Source of the DNA: Roseinatronobacter sp. S2
GTDB lineage: Bacteria; Pseudomonadota; Alphaproteobacteria; Rhodobacterales; Rhodobacteraceae
DNA length: 64,000 bases
Direction of reading: 5' to 3'
Assembly (NCBI RefSeq): GCF_029581395.1
Contig: NZ_CP121115.1
Location: 548,910 to 612,909, forward strand
Part shown: positions 27,642 to 36,968 of the stretch, in pieces
Layout of the letters: every line of letters starts with the position of its first letter
Numbering within the stretch: the first letter of the stretch is position 1
Made by a program: the position numbers and the translations under genes
The notes under the pieces: generated by a model
What the model was told of the DNA's origin: nothing
The model's database searches: none
What the model saw: the letters and a program-made list of their open reading frames with translations, nothing else

Positions 27642-28561
27642 TGCGTTTGGCGGCGGCATCATACCGGACAGGCGCGATTCTGTGTGCCGGTCGATTGTAT
27701 TGCGATCTGGTCATGTCAGATCTGCCAGTGATGCCTAATCCAGGGCGAGAGGTCTATGCCGGTGCGCTGACACTCGCGGCCGGCGGCGGGGCCTATATCA
27801 CAGCGGCATATTGTGCGGCGCTTGGCCGGGTGGCAGGGCTTGCCGCGTATCTTCCTGCCGAACCTTTCGGGGCGGCACTGCACGATGAACTGGCCACGGC
27901 GGGGCTTGAACTCAGCCTGTGCAGGCCATCCCCAAAGGGCGTCGATCCGCAGATTACCGTCGCCATGATAATGAATGACGACCGCGCTTTTCTGACCCGC
28001 CGTGCCGGACCTGCCCTGCCAACAGGACTGGACGAAGCGCTGGGTCAGGCAGGCTATGGGCATCTGCATCTGGGCGAACTGGCAACGCTGGCCGAGTATC
28101 CGGCGCTTGTGCGCGCGGCAAAGGCGGCGGGGATGACGGTTTCGTGTGATTGCTCGTGGGATGCAGCGGTGCTGGAACGCGCCGATCTTCCGGCACTTCT
28201 GACAGGGGTTGATGTGTTCCTGCCCAATGCATCCGAGGCCGAAGCCTTGGCGCGCCACGCACCTCTTGCCGTTCACGCACCGCTTGTGGTGGTAAAGGAC
28301 GGCGCGCGGGGCGCATATGCGCTGTCAGGCGGGAAAATGGTGCAGCGCCCGGCCCGCGCTGCGCATGTCGTCGATACTGTCGGCGCGGGCGACGCCTTTA
28401 ACGCAGGCTTCATCGACGCATGGCTGGCGCGGCGCCCGCTGCCCGAATGCCTTGATGCAGGACATGCGGTGGCGGCGGCGGCCCTTGGACGCCACGGTGG
28501 CGCGCGGGGGCTTGGCGCGTTGGTGCCCTTGCGCCACACGTCCCGCCGCGCCGCCGAATAG
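27641..28561 (+). CDS. PfkB-family carbohydrate kinase
   Basis: A 306-residue ribokinase-like kinase. The C-terminal signature VDTVGAGDAFNAGF places the catalytic Asp at 251 (GAGD 248-251). The N-terminus carries the substrate-side GGGAYITAAYCAALGR segment. It phosphorylates a sugar or sugar acid with ATP in the cytosol, presumably the sugar released by the deacetylase and lyase of this locus. Last gene of the operon, overlapping the ATPase stop codon as TGATG. Confidence 0.9.
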   Translation: MRLAAASYRTGAILCAGRLYCDLVMSDLPVMPNPGREVYAGALTLAAGGGAYITAAYCAALGRVAGLAAYLPAEPFGAALHDELATAGLELSLCRPSPKGVDPQITVAMIMNDDRAFLTRRAGPALPTGLDEALGQAGYGHLHLGELATLAEYPALVRAAKAAGMTVSCDCSWDAAVLERADLPALLTGVDVFLPNASEAEALARHAPLAVHAPLVVVKDGARGAYALSGGKMVQRPARAAHVVDTVGAGDAFNAGFIDAWLARRPLPECLDAGHAVAAAALGRHGGARGLGALVPLRHTSRRAAE

Positions 28562-28622
28562 CTGACCGGAAACTGTATGCGCCACGCATCTGCGTGCTGT
28601 GGGAGTGGGCAAAACTTGGGGG

Positions 28623-28641
28623 TGATACTACATTTGTATCA
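28623..28641. repeat. Short inverted repeat after the kinase gene
   Basis: TGATAC, loop TACATTT, GTATCA, 61 bases after the kinase stop. It could be a weak transcript end or an operator-like dyad for a lost gene; there is no U-tract. Confidence 0.3.
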
Positions 28642-28699
28642 TCAGACCGCAAGCAGACCGTGGAGGGCGGCGGCTTTTGTAACTGCGATGGCGCACGCG

Positions 28700-28936
28700 C
28701 CTTTGGCAACCAACCCGAAACGGCGACTTGATAGGGGCTTTCGATCTTTCCCCCACGACATCAAGGTGACGGCGTTGGTAGTCTGGCCGACACGGGATCC
28801 GGGCACCGTCGAGAACTACGGTCAGCGGTGTTGGTGCAGCACTTTCATCGACGGTGAGTCCTGATTGCGTCAGGTCTTTCCTCGATTTGATCCCAAAGGA
28901 CGGTTTTTTGAATTCCCCGCAGCGGGCTTTGGGCAT
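28700..28936 (-). pseudogene. Transposase remnant, possibly ISKra4-like
   Basis: A minus-strand frame reads SAAPTPLTVVLDGARIPCRP then DYQRRHLDVVGERSK. LTVVLDGA-I-R followed by YQ-RH-DV-VGK-E is the first catalytic block of ISKra4-like transposases as I remember them. No second or third catalytic block is present. The family call is tentative. The region 28937-29288 shows no gene on either strand. Confidence 0.35.
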
Positions 28937-29288
28937 TGTTCGCTATGCGGCCGAAACTCTCTGGTTTGGGGCCAAGTAGCCATCATGTTCGAGAACGCGC
29001 CAATGCGTAACTTTATCTGAAACCGGCATGGGCCAGCCAAGACACACAGAGTTCATGATGCGCCCCCCGTTTTGCGCACTCCCGTCTCAAGGGCCACGCT
29101 ACGCAAATGAGGGTAGCTTGATCCTTGAATACTTGCTCTTTGCTGTGATGTGACCGACATTGCCTTCGCAAATTGCAATTCCGTCGGGAAGGGGGGAACC
29201 ACCTCATCAATACCCGGTGGCAATCAACAAGCAATGGCCCGAAGCACTTCGGATTACCGGCCAATATCTTAATGATGCACGGAGGGCT

Positions 29289-30198
29289 TCAACTTACGCG
29301 TGGCAGAACAGCGTTATGCAGTCGGTCGAAAAGATCGATCTGTCCCATTTGGCACCCCTTCAGGACAACCGGCAGAACCGTGTGCGTTCCGACAAAGCTT
29401 GCAAAACAAAGTGCGATGCCGGGTTCAACCGCCCCCGCGTAATCCAGTGCATGCGGGGCAAGCTTCCGCATCGTAACCGATGACGTGTCCCCGCCTGCAA
29501 TCACCAGCGCGCCGGGCCGGACCTTTGTTATCACAGATGCCAGAGCGACTTCCTGCAAATGCAAGGATCGGCCCGTGACATGGACGACACACCGCCGGAG
29601 CGGGAGTAGGTGGTCCTGCCAAAGCTTCTGCCACACTGCTGGCACCGACCAACAACAGGTCTGTCTGATCGCGAAACAGCGTGCCCAGCCGCGAAATGTC
29701 CGTCTCTTCCAGGGCATCACACAAGACAGCCCCGCAATTGGCTGGCAACTGCTGTCCTGTGCGCAACGTGGGCAAGGCGTGTAGTTCTATCGATCCCAAG
29801 CCTAGCGCGCGCAGGTGGCGCGTCAGATCGGCTTCTGCCATGGGTGTGACCGGGTGCTTGGCCATCACAGGATGACGATCAATCCGGTGCACCGCTCCGT
29901 CGGACGCAACTGCGAAAAGCGTGCCAAATACGCAATGCCGCCCAAGCGAGGGTTGACCACCCAGCACCACGATACGGTTTAACTCCAGCGCCTGCGCCAA
30001 CGCCTGTGCAGCCCGTACAAACTTGCCAATTTCAACGGCGCTGTCGAAGGTTGAACAGACCTTCAGATGAACTGGTCCAAGCGGCACCTGACCCGCCAAG
30101 ACTGCCAGTTCCCGCCCCAAGCGGGCAGCTTCGGCCTTCAGCGTGGCAGAGGGCAGGCTGCGCGATGCCGTTGCAATGCCAAATGCCTGCAATCCCAC
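29289..30198 (-). pseudogene. DUF1537 four-carbon acid-sugar kinase, internally deleted
   Basis: From about 30198 the minus strand reads GLQAFGIATASRSLPSATLK, then PLGPVHLKVCSTFDSAVEIG and RIDRHPVMAKHPVTPMAEADL, the N-terminal domain of the DUF1537 kinase family (OtnK/OiaK-like). Its extreme N-terminus (the DDFTGS motif) is missing because the gene is fused in frame to a RuBisCO-like fragment. After LAFAGSRSGI the frame is lost, and the C-terminal block VRPGALVIAGGDTSS...VLKGCQMGQIDLFDRL reappears in another frame ending at 29289; roughly 90 residues between them are gone. Family members phosphorylate 4-carbon acids or 3-oxo-isoapionate. Confidence 0.75.
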
Positions 30199-30712
30199 AA
30201 GATCGGCGTGGCGGCGCATCGCATCGCTTTCGTCGGAAATGTTGAACGCCATCGTCGCGCGCCTTCCGGTCCGGTCCTGATAGCGACGCAGTCGGTCCAT
30301 CACCGCAGGCACGCGCAGGGCCAGCGGTGCCACAGGTGGATTAGCCAGAATTACGTCGTCCTTGATGAAATCCACACCAGCCTCGGCCAGAGCCTCGACC
30401 AGATCGGCGGTTTCAATGGGGCTGAGTCCGATATTGGGTTTGAAGATCGTGCCGAAAAGTGGCCGGTCACTGACCCCAAGCGTCGCGCGGGTGCCGCCTG
30501 TCCCCAATGCGGGCAGGGCAAACCCCGCGCGGTATTCGGGCGTCAGCGTGCCATCCAGAAGTTTCAGCCCGGTCACCTCTCCCAGATCATAAAGGTTGCC
30601 CGCCACGGTGGCGGCCAGCGTAGGAAGGTTCGTGCCAACATTCTCCTCGGGATAGGCGATTTCCACCTCGGCGCGGAAATAGGGTCCGATGCACCCGTTG
30701 CGACACGATACA
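30199..30712 (-). pseudogene. RuBisCO-like protein (form IV) fragment
   Basis: Readable as RuBisCO large-subunit-like sequence: EIAYPEENVGTNLPTLAATV, AGNLYDLGEVTGLKLLD, FGTIFKPNIGLSPIETADLV, then DFIKDDVILANPP and MAFNISDES. KDD-x-x matches the region of the carbamylated lysine (K-x-D-E in true RuBisCO). The first about 70 residues and everything after RHADLV (the second half of the barrel) are missing; intact RLPs are about 410 residues. The fragment joins a VOC gene remnant upstream and a DUF1537 kinase remnant downstream. Beside such kinases, RLPs act as 3-oxo-isoapionate-4-phosphate decarboxylases (OiaX). Confidence 0.75.
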
Positions 30713-30950
30713 TTGACGGTGCGTCATTGCGGGTCTGGATCAGTTCGACCTGAATAGACCCGGCATTGGCCAGCGCGACCGAATTCTTCACATCGTGGGG
30801 CTGGCCGTCATACTGGTAGTCCTCAATCGGGACACGCGGGTTGTAGAAGAAAGGGCCGATACCCATTTCCTCTGACGACCAGTGCATGGCAGCCTCGATA
30901 TCGGGCACAACATAGCCCATCTGCCGGATAGGCCCCAAGAACCTGCGCAT
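30713..30950 (-). pseudogene. VOC/glyoxalase-fold protein, N-terminal fragment
   Basis: From the ATG at 30950: MRRFLGPIRQMGYVVPDIEA, then WSSEEMGIGPFFYNPRVPIE and LANAGSIQVELIQTRNDAPS MYR. This is the N-terminal half of a VOC-superfamily protein. At about 30715 it runs into RuBisCO-like sequence in another frame, so the second half of the fold has been lost by deletion. It lies five bases after the TRAP large-permease remnant. Confidence 0.7.
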
Positions 30951-30955
30951 TGATA

Positions 30956-32023
30956 TTACCTCATTGCGAGATTGGGCAGCCATGTCGACAGTGACGGAAA
31001 GACCGTCACCAGCGCCAGTGCTGCGAAAAGTGGAATGTAGAAGGGTGCCACCCCCCGGACGACCAGCGGCACGCTTTCGCGGCTGACGATGGAAATCATG
31101 TAAAGACTCATCCCGATTGGTGGGGTCAGCAGGCCGATCATCAGGTTAAGTACAAACACCAAGCTCAGTTGTTTGGGCACCACCCGTGCGGCCATCATGG
31201 CAGGGGTCACGATGGGGGCGATGATCAGGATGGCCACAATCGCCTCCAGGACCATGCCCACGACCAACAACACGAAATTAAGGACAAACAGAAGAACAAG
31301 CGGGTTAGCCGACAGTTCCAACAGCCAGGCGCCAGCGGTGGCAGGCACGCGATCCATAGTCAGCCACCCATGCAAAAAGTGCGGCAGTCGAAACGATCAG
31401 AAGAATGTTTGTAGTGGCAAGCACAGTTTCACGCACAAGATCCTTCCGCCATGCGATTACCCCGATCTGAACCATCAGTGCAGCAGTCACGACCAGCGCG
31501 GGGACCACCCCTGCCAACAAGACCTTGATCGCCGGAACCTCGGCGGCAGAGGCGAAGATGACCAACGGAAACGAGGGTGGAAAGATGGGTCCGATCGTGA
31601 CGGCAGCAATGGTGACACCGGCTGCAAACCGGCGCGCGTAGCCCTGCGCCTGCATCATGCGGATCTGGATCGCACCAAGGGCACCGATATCGGCCAGCGC
31701 CGCGCCTGACATTTCTGAAAAGATAAGACTTACCAGAACATTGACGTGCGCCATACCACCGCGAATCCGGCCCACTATCATGCGCATCAGTGCGAACAAA
31801 TGGGTGGTCACACCGCTGGCACCAAGCAGGCTGGCGGCGAAAATAAACAGCGGCACCGCCAGAAGTGGCGAAGAATTCAGCCCGTTGACGGTGCGCGGCG
31901 CCAGTATCGACAAAGGCAAGTCGAACCACCAGATCGTTAACGCGGCGGAAAGGCCAGCGACACCGAAACCGGCACGCCAAGCACCAGTGCAAGGGCGAAA
32001 AGGACAAGCACCATCACGCTCAT
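30956..32023 (-). pseudogene. TRAP transporter large permease (DctM), two frameshifts
   Basis: The ATG at 32023 overlaps the DctQ stop (ATGA) and reads MSVMVLVLFALALVLGVPVS then VSLAF before a one-base loss near 31950. The next frame continues PLSILAPRTVNGLNSSPLLA to AALFAW, with typical DctM sequence (SEMSGAALADIGALGAIQ, IGPIFPPSFPLVIF). Near 31364 one extra base returns to the first frame, giving LTMDRVPATAGAWLLELSAN and a normal C-terminus ending at 30956. The total span equals an intact DctM of about 356 codons, truncated relative to the usual 425. Not functional as written. Confidence 0.85.
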
Positions 32024-32548
32024 GCTACGGATTCCTCCAGAAGGTCAAGTCGTCCGCGCAGCACCGCCGTTAACCGCCATAGCGCAACCAGTCCCATCAG
32101 TCCCATTCCAAACGCGGCAGGCATGTAGAACCACAGATTTGGCATTCCCAGCGCGGGCGTGACAAACTGTGCAGAGCGACGCAGAAACAAGACAAACCCT
32201 CAAACCATTACCCCGCTGAAAGTCAGCATCGTCAGTTTGACAAGCCATAGCGCGACCCGTCGGGCAAGCTTGGGCAACAGTGCCTGAAACAGGTCAACTG
32301 CGATGTGCTGGCCTTGCCGTGCCAAATGCGGCGCACCTATGAAGACCAGTGCGATTCCGAAGAACCGCGCCAGTTCATCCGCCCATGGCAATCCCTGCGC
32401 AAAGATGTTGCGCATAATCACCTGCCCGGCCACCAACGCGCTGATCGCAAGCAAAAGCCCTACGGCAAGCCAGAAACAGCCCAGTGTCAGCGCGGTCAGG
32501 CCGCGTTCAACAGCGTCAGGGGGGCCGGGAATGGGGAGAAGCGCTCAT
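32020..32548 (-). pseudogene. TRAP transporter small permease (DctQ), frameshift and stop
   Basis: From the ATG at 32548, MSASPHSRPP is thrown out of frame by a run of six C/G (32519-32524) where five would restore DAVERGLTALTLGCFWLAVG. The four-helix DctQ body then follows (VIMRNIFAQGLPWADELARF) to an in-frame TGA at 32202-32200, after which coding resumes in the same frame (GFVLFLRRSAQFVTPALGMP to RGRLDLLEESVA) and stops at 32020. Two independent lesions in about 170 codons. Confidence 0.85.
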
Positions 32549-32559
32549 TGCAACAGGCC

Positions 32560-33561
32560 TTATCGGATTGCGTCGATCTGTTCATACAGCGTGCCGAACT
32601 GCTCGGCGAAGCGGGTCTGGGCCAGTGCATTCACCGAAGTGCGGAACGTTTCGACATCCTGCCCGTCTTCGGGGCCAATGGCGGTCATGCCCGCATCACG
32701 CAAGGTTTGAAGATCGCCTTCCTCGGCCTCCAGAAGTGCGGCGCTTGCGCGCTCGTGCACCTGTTCGGCCGCTGCCCGCACCTGCGCCTGTTGCTCCTCT
32801 CCGAGTGCCTGCCACGCGTCCTCGTTAATAATAATGACCTGAGCGGCGGTGATATGGGTGGTCAACATCAGGTGACTTTGCACATCCTGAAGGTTGTGCG
32901 AAACGACCACATTTAGGGGATTTTCCTGTCCGTCCACCACACCGGTCGCCAATGCGGTCGGGACTTCGGCCCAGTCCACCGGCACGGGAACAGCGCCCAT
33001 CCCCTCGACCGCAGCCATGTAGATCGGGAAGGGAATGGCCCGGATACGCACACCGGACAGATCCTCGGGGGTGGTCACAGCACGATTGGCGGTCAGATTG
33101 CGGGTGCCAAAGTAATAGGCATAAAGCACACGCACCCCAGCGGCCTCGATCAGCCCCGCGTTCAGTTCCTGCATGACCGGGGAGTCGCTGGCCATGGCCG
33201 CCATCAGGTGTTCGACATCGCGATAAAGATAGGGTGTGTCAAAAGCGGCGAAGCGTGGGTGCAGGGCACCCATCGCACCTGCGGTATTGTGCGCAAGGGC
33301 GATGACACCGGTGGAAACCCCTTCGGCCAGTTCCCGTAGCTGCCCGAGTTGTGACGAAGGAAACACCTGAATCGAAACCGCTCCTCCGGTTTCCTCGGCG
33401 ATTGCCTCTGCCAGCCATTAGGCCTCCAATCCGGCAACGGAATTGGGGGCGTTCATGTGGCCGTAGCGCCAGACCACATCTTGTGCGGTGGCCGTTGTAC
33501 CCAATATCAGTCCCAGAACCAGCCCGGATATACCAAGGCTGCGTTTCGCTTGCGTTTTCAT
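32560..33561 (-). pseudogene. TRAP transporter binding protein (DctP) with in-frame stop
   Basis: The frame opens at 33561 with a signal peptide (MKTQAKRSLGISGLVLGLIL, then GTTATAQDVVWRYGH) and continues to NAPNSVAGLEA, where TAA at 33418-33420 replaces a codon expected to be Gln or Lys before WLAEAIAEETGG. After it the DctP/TAXI-type DctP sequence is intact to 32560 (TPEDLSGVRIRAIPFPIYMA, VDGQENPLNVVVSHNL). Length with the stop read through is 333 residues, normal for the family. First gene of the decayed operon, divergent from the LacI remnant. Confidence 0.85.
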
Positions 33562-33574
33562 GGTGTCCTCCTCC

Positions 33575-33589
33575 ATTTTGATGCAAAAT
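33575..33589. promoter_or_regulatory. Dyad between decayed TRAP operon and LacI remnant
   Basis: ATTTTG-ATG-CAAAAT, a perfect 6-bp dyad 14 bases upstream of the DctP start. Position suggests a former operator of the LacI-type regulator that begins at 33696. Confidence 0.4.
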
Positions 33590-33695
33590 GATGGGTCGGG
33601 ATATTAGCCTTGCCATCCTATCTGCATTTGTTGGCTATTACGCTTCAGTCGTTCCCCTGACAACGAGATTTGAATGATGGTTTTTGAGGGTTTAC

Positions 33696-34708
33696 ATGTC
33701 TGAACGACCGCTGATCGATGATGTCGCACGCTCCGCCGGGGTCTCCATGGCCACTGTGGACCGGGTGCTGAATCGCCGCGCAGGGGTGCGCGCCGCCACG
33801 ATTGCGCGGGTCCCCGACGCCGCAGTGGCGCTGGGATATTTGCGGCCCCAAGATGTCCAAGCCCTTCGCGAGGAGCGACCGGTCAAGGTGGTCTTTTTGC
33901 TGCCGCGTGGCGGCAACCCATATCTTAACCAACTCAACCAACGGGCCCGCGCCATTCCCACCCGTGGTGGGCGGCTGCGGGTTCAGAGTCTGTTCATCGA
34001 GAGTTTCAACCCCGACGCACTGTCCGAAGCACTATTAAAACACAAGGGTCGCGCGCCGACACCGTGGTGTCCATGGCGATTGACCATCCGCAAGTGCGCG
34101 AGGCCGCCGCCCGCTTGCGTGATCAAGGCAAGACAGTCATCACCACCATTTCAGATTTGCCCGCCGACAGCCGCGATGCCTTTGTTGGTATTGACAGCTT
34201 CAGTGCGGGAAGAACTGCGGCGCAACTCTTGTGTCGGTTTAATCCTCACCGCCCCGGGTCGCTGGCGCTTATTGCCGCCAGTTGGGCATACCGCGCACAT
34301 CTGGAACGCGAAATGGGCTTTCTAAGCCTGATCGATTCCCGCGTGCCCGGCACGCGTGTTATTGCCGCTGCCGAAGGCCATGACAACCGCGACGAGAATT
34401 ACCTACATACCCGCCGCCTGCTTGCCGATCACCCTGACCTTGCTGGGATTTATAATGTCGGCGGCGCTTCTGATGGTTTTGGCCGCGCATTGCGTGATGC
34501 CGGATGTGCGGGGGAAGTCAGCTTCATTGGCCATGGATTGACACCTGACACCCGCGCCATGCTTATCGACGGCACGATGGATGCAGTTCTGACACAGGCG
34601 CCCGAACGCATCATAGAGCGCGCGCTGGCGCTGGCCATGGGGCAGCCGCACGAACAGGCCGTAATGCCAGTAGAAATCTACTTGGCCGAGAACCTGCCCC
34701 CCGTCTAG
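33696..34708 (+). pseudogene. LacI-family regulator, frameshifted
   Basis: The ATG at 33696 (GAGG upstream) starts MSERPLIDDVARSAGVSMAT, then VDRVLNRRAGVRAATIARV, a normal LacI helix-turn-helix. At about 34050 one base is missing: ALLKHKGR is followed by the expected ADTVVSMAIDHPQVREAAAR in the next frame, which then runs intact to 34708 (AGIYNVGGASDGFGRAL, EIYLAENLPPV). The corrected length is 337 residues, normal for the family. It is divergent from the TRAP operon and evidently its former regulator. Confidence 0.85.
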
Positions 34709-35039
34709 CGTAACAGTTGCCTTTGAAGTCAACTTCTTTGGTTCTGCCCAAATCTGTGCGATGGTATAATTCCCCGTCTGCCGCGGGACGGGTGGCTTGC
34801 TGCTTGCAATGGCCATGGTAGGAACGTTCAGACTAGGGGGCACCCTTATCTGCACCTATGCGGGCCTTGGAGTCGGCTGGGCACCACCCTTCCCATCGGC
34901 GGCGCGGCCAGCATCGGGGATATTGACATCGCGCAATTCGAACATCTGTCCGTAGCCCTGGACGACGCAGTTGAATCACCCTTGGCACAGATGTTTTCGG
35001 CGCTCAAATTCGGGTCTGATTCAATTTTTGGCACCTTTC
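34709..35039. other. Intergenic stretch without a recognisable gene
   Basis: A plus-strand stretch near 34890-35040 reads LPIGGAASIGDIDIAQFEHL then SVALDDAVESPLAQMFSALK without a start or family match. It may be a leftover coding fragment but I cannot assign it. Confidence 0.3.
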
Positions 35040-35295
35040 AGTCAGGTTGCAATGAGCCGGGCTCTGAACAAGTCGATGTTGGCGCGTCCATACATCTGGG
35101 GATTGAGCGTATTGAGGCGGTTGATCTGCCCCTCGGTTTGCCCGTTCGAGCACGGTTCCCGCAGGGCTGCGGCGACCGCGTCCTGATTGCGCCGAAACCC
35201 ATGGGCAAAGGCACCGGGTGGGCTTTCCTCCGCTGCGCCCTGCCATGCTTTCCAGCATATCGCTGCGCGCATTTCGGATTATGTCCTTGAAGTGG
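35040..35295 (-). pseudogene. ISL3-family transposase C-terminal remnant
   Basis: The minus strand reads QDAVAAALREPCSNGQTEGQ then INRLNTLNPQMYGRANIDLF and RARLIA. REPWSNGQ-EGQINRLK-LKRQMYGRA-L-LLRARLL is the conserved C-terminus of ISL3-family (IS204/IS1001/IS1165) transposases. The upstream sequence to 35650 is scrambled over several frames. No intact ends were found. Confidence 0.75.
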
Positions 35296-35736
35296 TCAGT
35301 CAGTCTTCGATCCTTGCCACGCGCATAGCGTCGGCTTTGCCCAGGTGATTCCGACCAATGGTCAGGCGGGACGTCTTGCGTGCGTAAATTTTTCAGCCCC
35401 CGATGGCGGGGCCTGTCCGGCGCGGCGCTGGCGTTCTTTACCTCCGTCGTGTGTTGAACGCTGCGCCGGAAGGTCGGCAGGCTGACGATGATATTGGCTG
35501 TGTGCGTGGTGTGAAACCATGCTACGGCGCGGACACGCTGCCGCAGCTTTCGTTGCACGGGAGTGCGCCCTTATCGTGTTACCAACAATTTCGATGTGCT
35601 CCGCCTTGTGATATGGGGTTAGAAAACCCTGCCAGAACTGCACCAAACTTGTGTTAAGCCCAGTTTTGAATGCCGATTGACAAGGCGCGCCTGCTACCGA
35701 TGAAAATTCGCGCTGACTTTTCTCGTCTTGCGATAG
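35296..35736. other. Degenerate stretch beside ISL3 remnant
   Basis: No gene recognisable. It probably contains more of the decayed ISL3 transposase, since minus-strand pieces such as TTHTANIIVSLPTFRRSVQH are broken by stops, and separates the decayed locus from the next intact ABC locus. Confidence 0.4.
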
Positions 35737-36846
35737 TCACGCCAAACAGTTTGCGGCAGAACTGCTGAATGGGCCAGGCGACAACCGCTTGCCACTTTCG
35801 CCATCGAAGTAATGCAAATTTGCGGCGTCATAGGTCAGGTGGATAGGTTGGTCCCGCCGCAACGGAATATCAGGTGCCAGACGGGCCGAGATTTCGTGGT
35901 CCGCGAAGCGACAGATGGCCATCGTGTCGGACCCCAGCGGTTCAAATACCTCGACCACCGGGCTGATCTTGGCGGTTTCTGCCTCTGCCCAGATCAGGTG
36001 CTCGGGGCGGACACCTATGTCGATCCGGGCACCATCCGGTGCGGATATTTCGCCAATCTGCACAGCGGTGTCGCCAACTCGCAGACAGGGCCCGTCGCCA
36101 GAGCGGTCGAGTGTGCCCGACAACACGTTCATCTTGGGCGATCCGATGAATTCACCCACGAAACGGCAATTTGGCTGGCTGTATAGTTCCATCGGCGGGC
36201 CTTCCTGGACGATATGGCCACCGCGCAGGACCACGACCCGGTCTGCCAGCGTCATCGCTTCGGTCTGGTCATGGGTGACATAGACAGTGGTGGTGCCCAA
36301 CATGGCATGAAGGCGTTTGATCTGGGTGCGCATTTCGACCCGCAGCTTGGCGTCAAGATTACTTAGCGGTTCATCGAACAGAAATACCGAGGGTTCGCGC
36401 ACAATGGCCCTGCCCATGGCGACACGCTGCCGCTGACCACCCGACAACTGCCCCGGCTTGCGGTCAAGGTAATCACCAATCTGCAAAATACGCGCGGCGT
36501 TTTCGACCTGCGGCGCGATGTCGGCAGCTTTCCAGCCGCGCATCTTCAGCCCGAAACCGATATTTTCGCGGATTGTCATGTGTGGATACAGCGCATAATC
36601 CTGAAACACCATTGCCACATCGCGCCCGCGGGGTTCCACTTCGTTGACCACCCGCCCACCGATCCGCAATGTGCCGCCCGAAATCTCCTCCAGGCCCGCG
36701 ATCATCCGCAGCATGGTGGACTTCCCGCATCCCGAAGGACCGACAAAGGCCACAAACTCCCCGTCATTCACCGAAAGATCGACACCATGGATTGCGCGGA
36801 TCCCGCCATAATCCTTCACAATCTTTCTAAGGCTGATGTCGGCCAT
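35737..36846 (-). CDS. Sugar ABC transporter ATPase (UgpC/MsmK type)
   Basis: A 369-residue ATPase: Walker A GPSGCGKST, signature LSGGQRQRVAMGRAIVR, Walker B VFLFDEPLSNLDAKLR, His switch VTHDQTEAMTLADR, and a C-terminal TOBE domain. It faces away from the GntR/esterase/ABC operon and shares its palindromic control region (36877-36935). No other ATPase accompanies the permeases at 39898 and 40809, so this one must serve them. Confidence 0.93.
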   Translation of the reverse strand: MADISLRKIVKDYGGIRAIHGVDLSVNDGEFVAFVGPSGCGKSTMLRMIAGLEEISGGTLRIGGRVVNEVEPRGRDVAMVFQDYALYPHMTIRENIGFGLKMRGWKAADIAPQVENAARILQIGDYLDRKPGQLSGGQRQRVAMGRAIVREPSVFLFDEPLSNLDAKLRVEMRTQIKRLHAMLGTTTVYVTHDQTEAMTLADRVVVLRGGHIVQEGPPMELYSQPNCRFVGEFIGSPKMNVLSGTLDRSGDGPCLRVGDTAVQIGEISAPDGARIDIGVRPEHLIWAEAETAKISPVVEVFEPLGSDTMAICRFADHEISARLAPDIPLRRDQPIHLTYDAANLHYFDGESGKRLSPGPFSSSAANCLA

Positions 36847-36876
36847 GGTGAATCTCTCCCGTGCGGTTCCAAAAAA

Positions 36877-36935
36877 GGGACTTGCATTATTGATAATTTA
36901 TAGATTATCGTTATTGATAATGTAAAGCAAGTCCC
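36877..36935. promoter_or_regulatory. Nested palindromic control region of GntR and ABC operons
   Basis: Two copies of TTATTGATAA (36887-36896 and 36911-36920, 24 bp apart), each nearly self-complementary, are enclosed by a perfect 9-bp inverted repeat GGGACTTGC (36877-36885) and GCAAGTCCC (36927-36935). It lies in the 122-base gap between divergent genes, next to a FadR-type GntR gene, so it is probably the operator for both directions. Confidence 0.7.
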
Positions 36936-36968
36936 AAAGCAGACACAAACCAAAGGAGCGGCGAAGGT

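Noticed and set aside
26757..27662. 301-codon open frame on the minus strand
   Set aside because: It is antisense to a clear ABC ATPase and is rich in His and Arg with no domain.
29425..30666. Single fused RuBisCO-like/kinase enzyme
   Set aside because: Both halves lack essential parts (RLP second half, kinase start) and the kinase C-terminus continues in another frame, so it is a deletion product and not a designed fusion.
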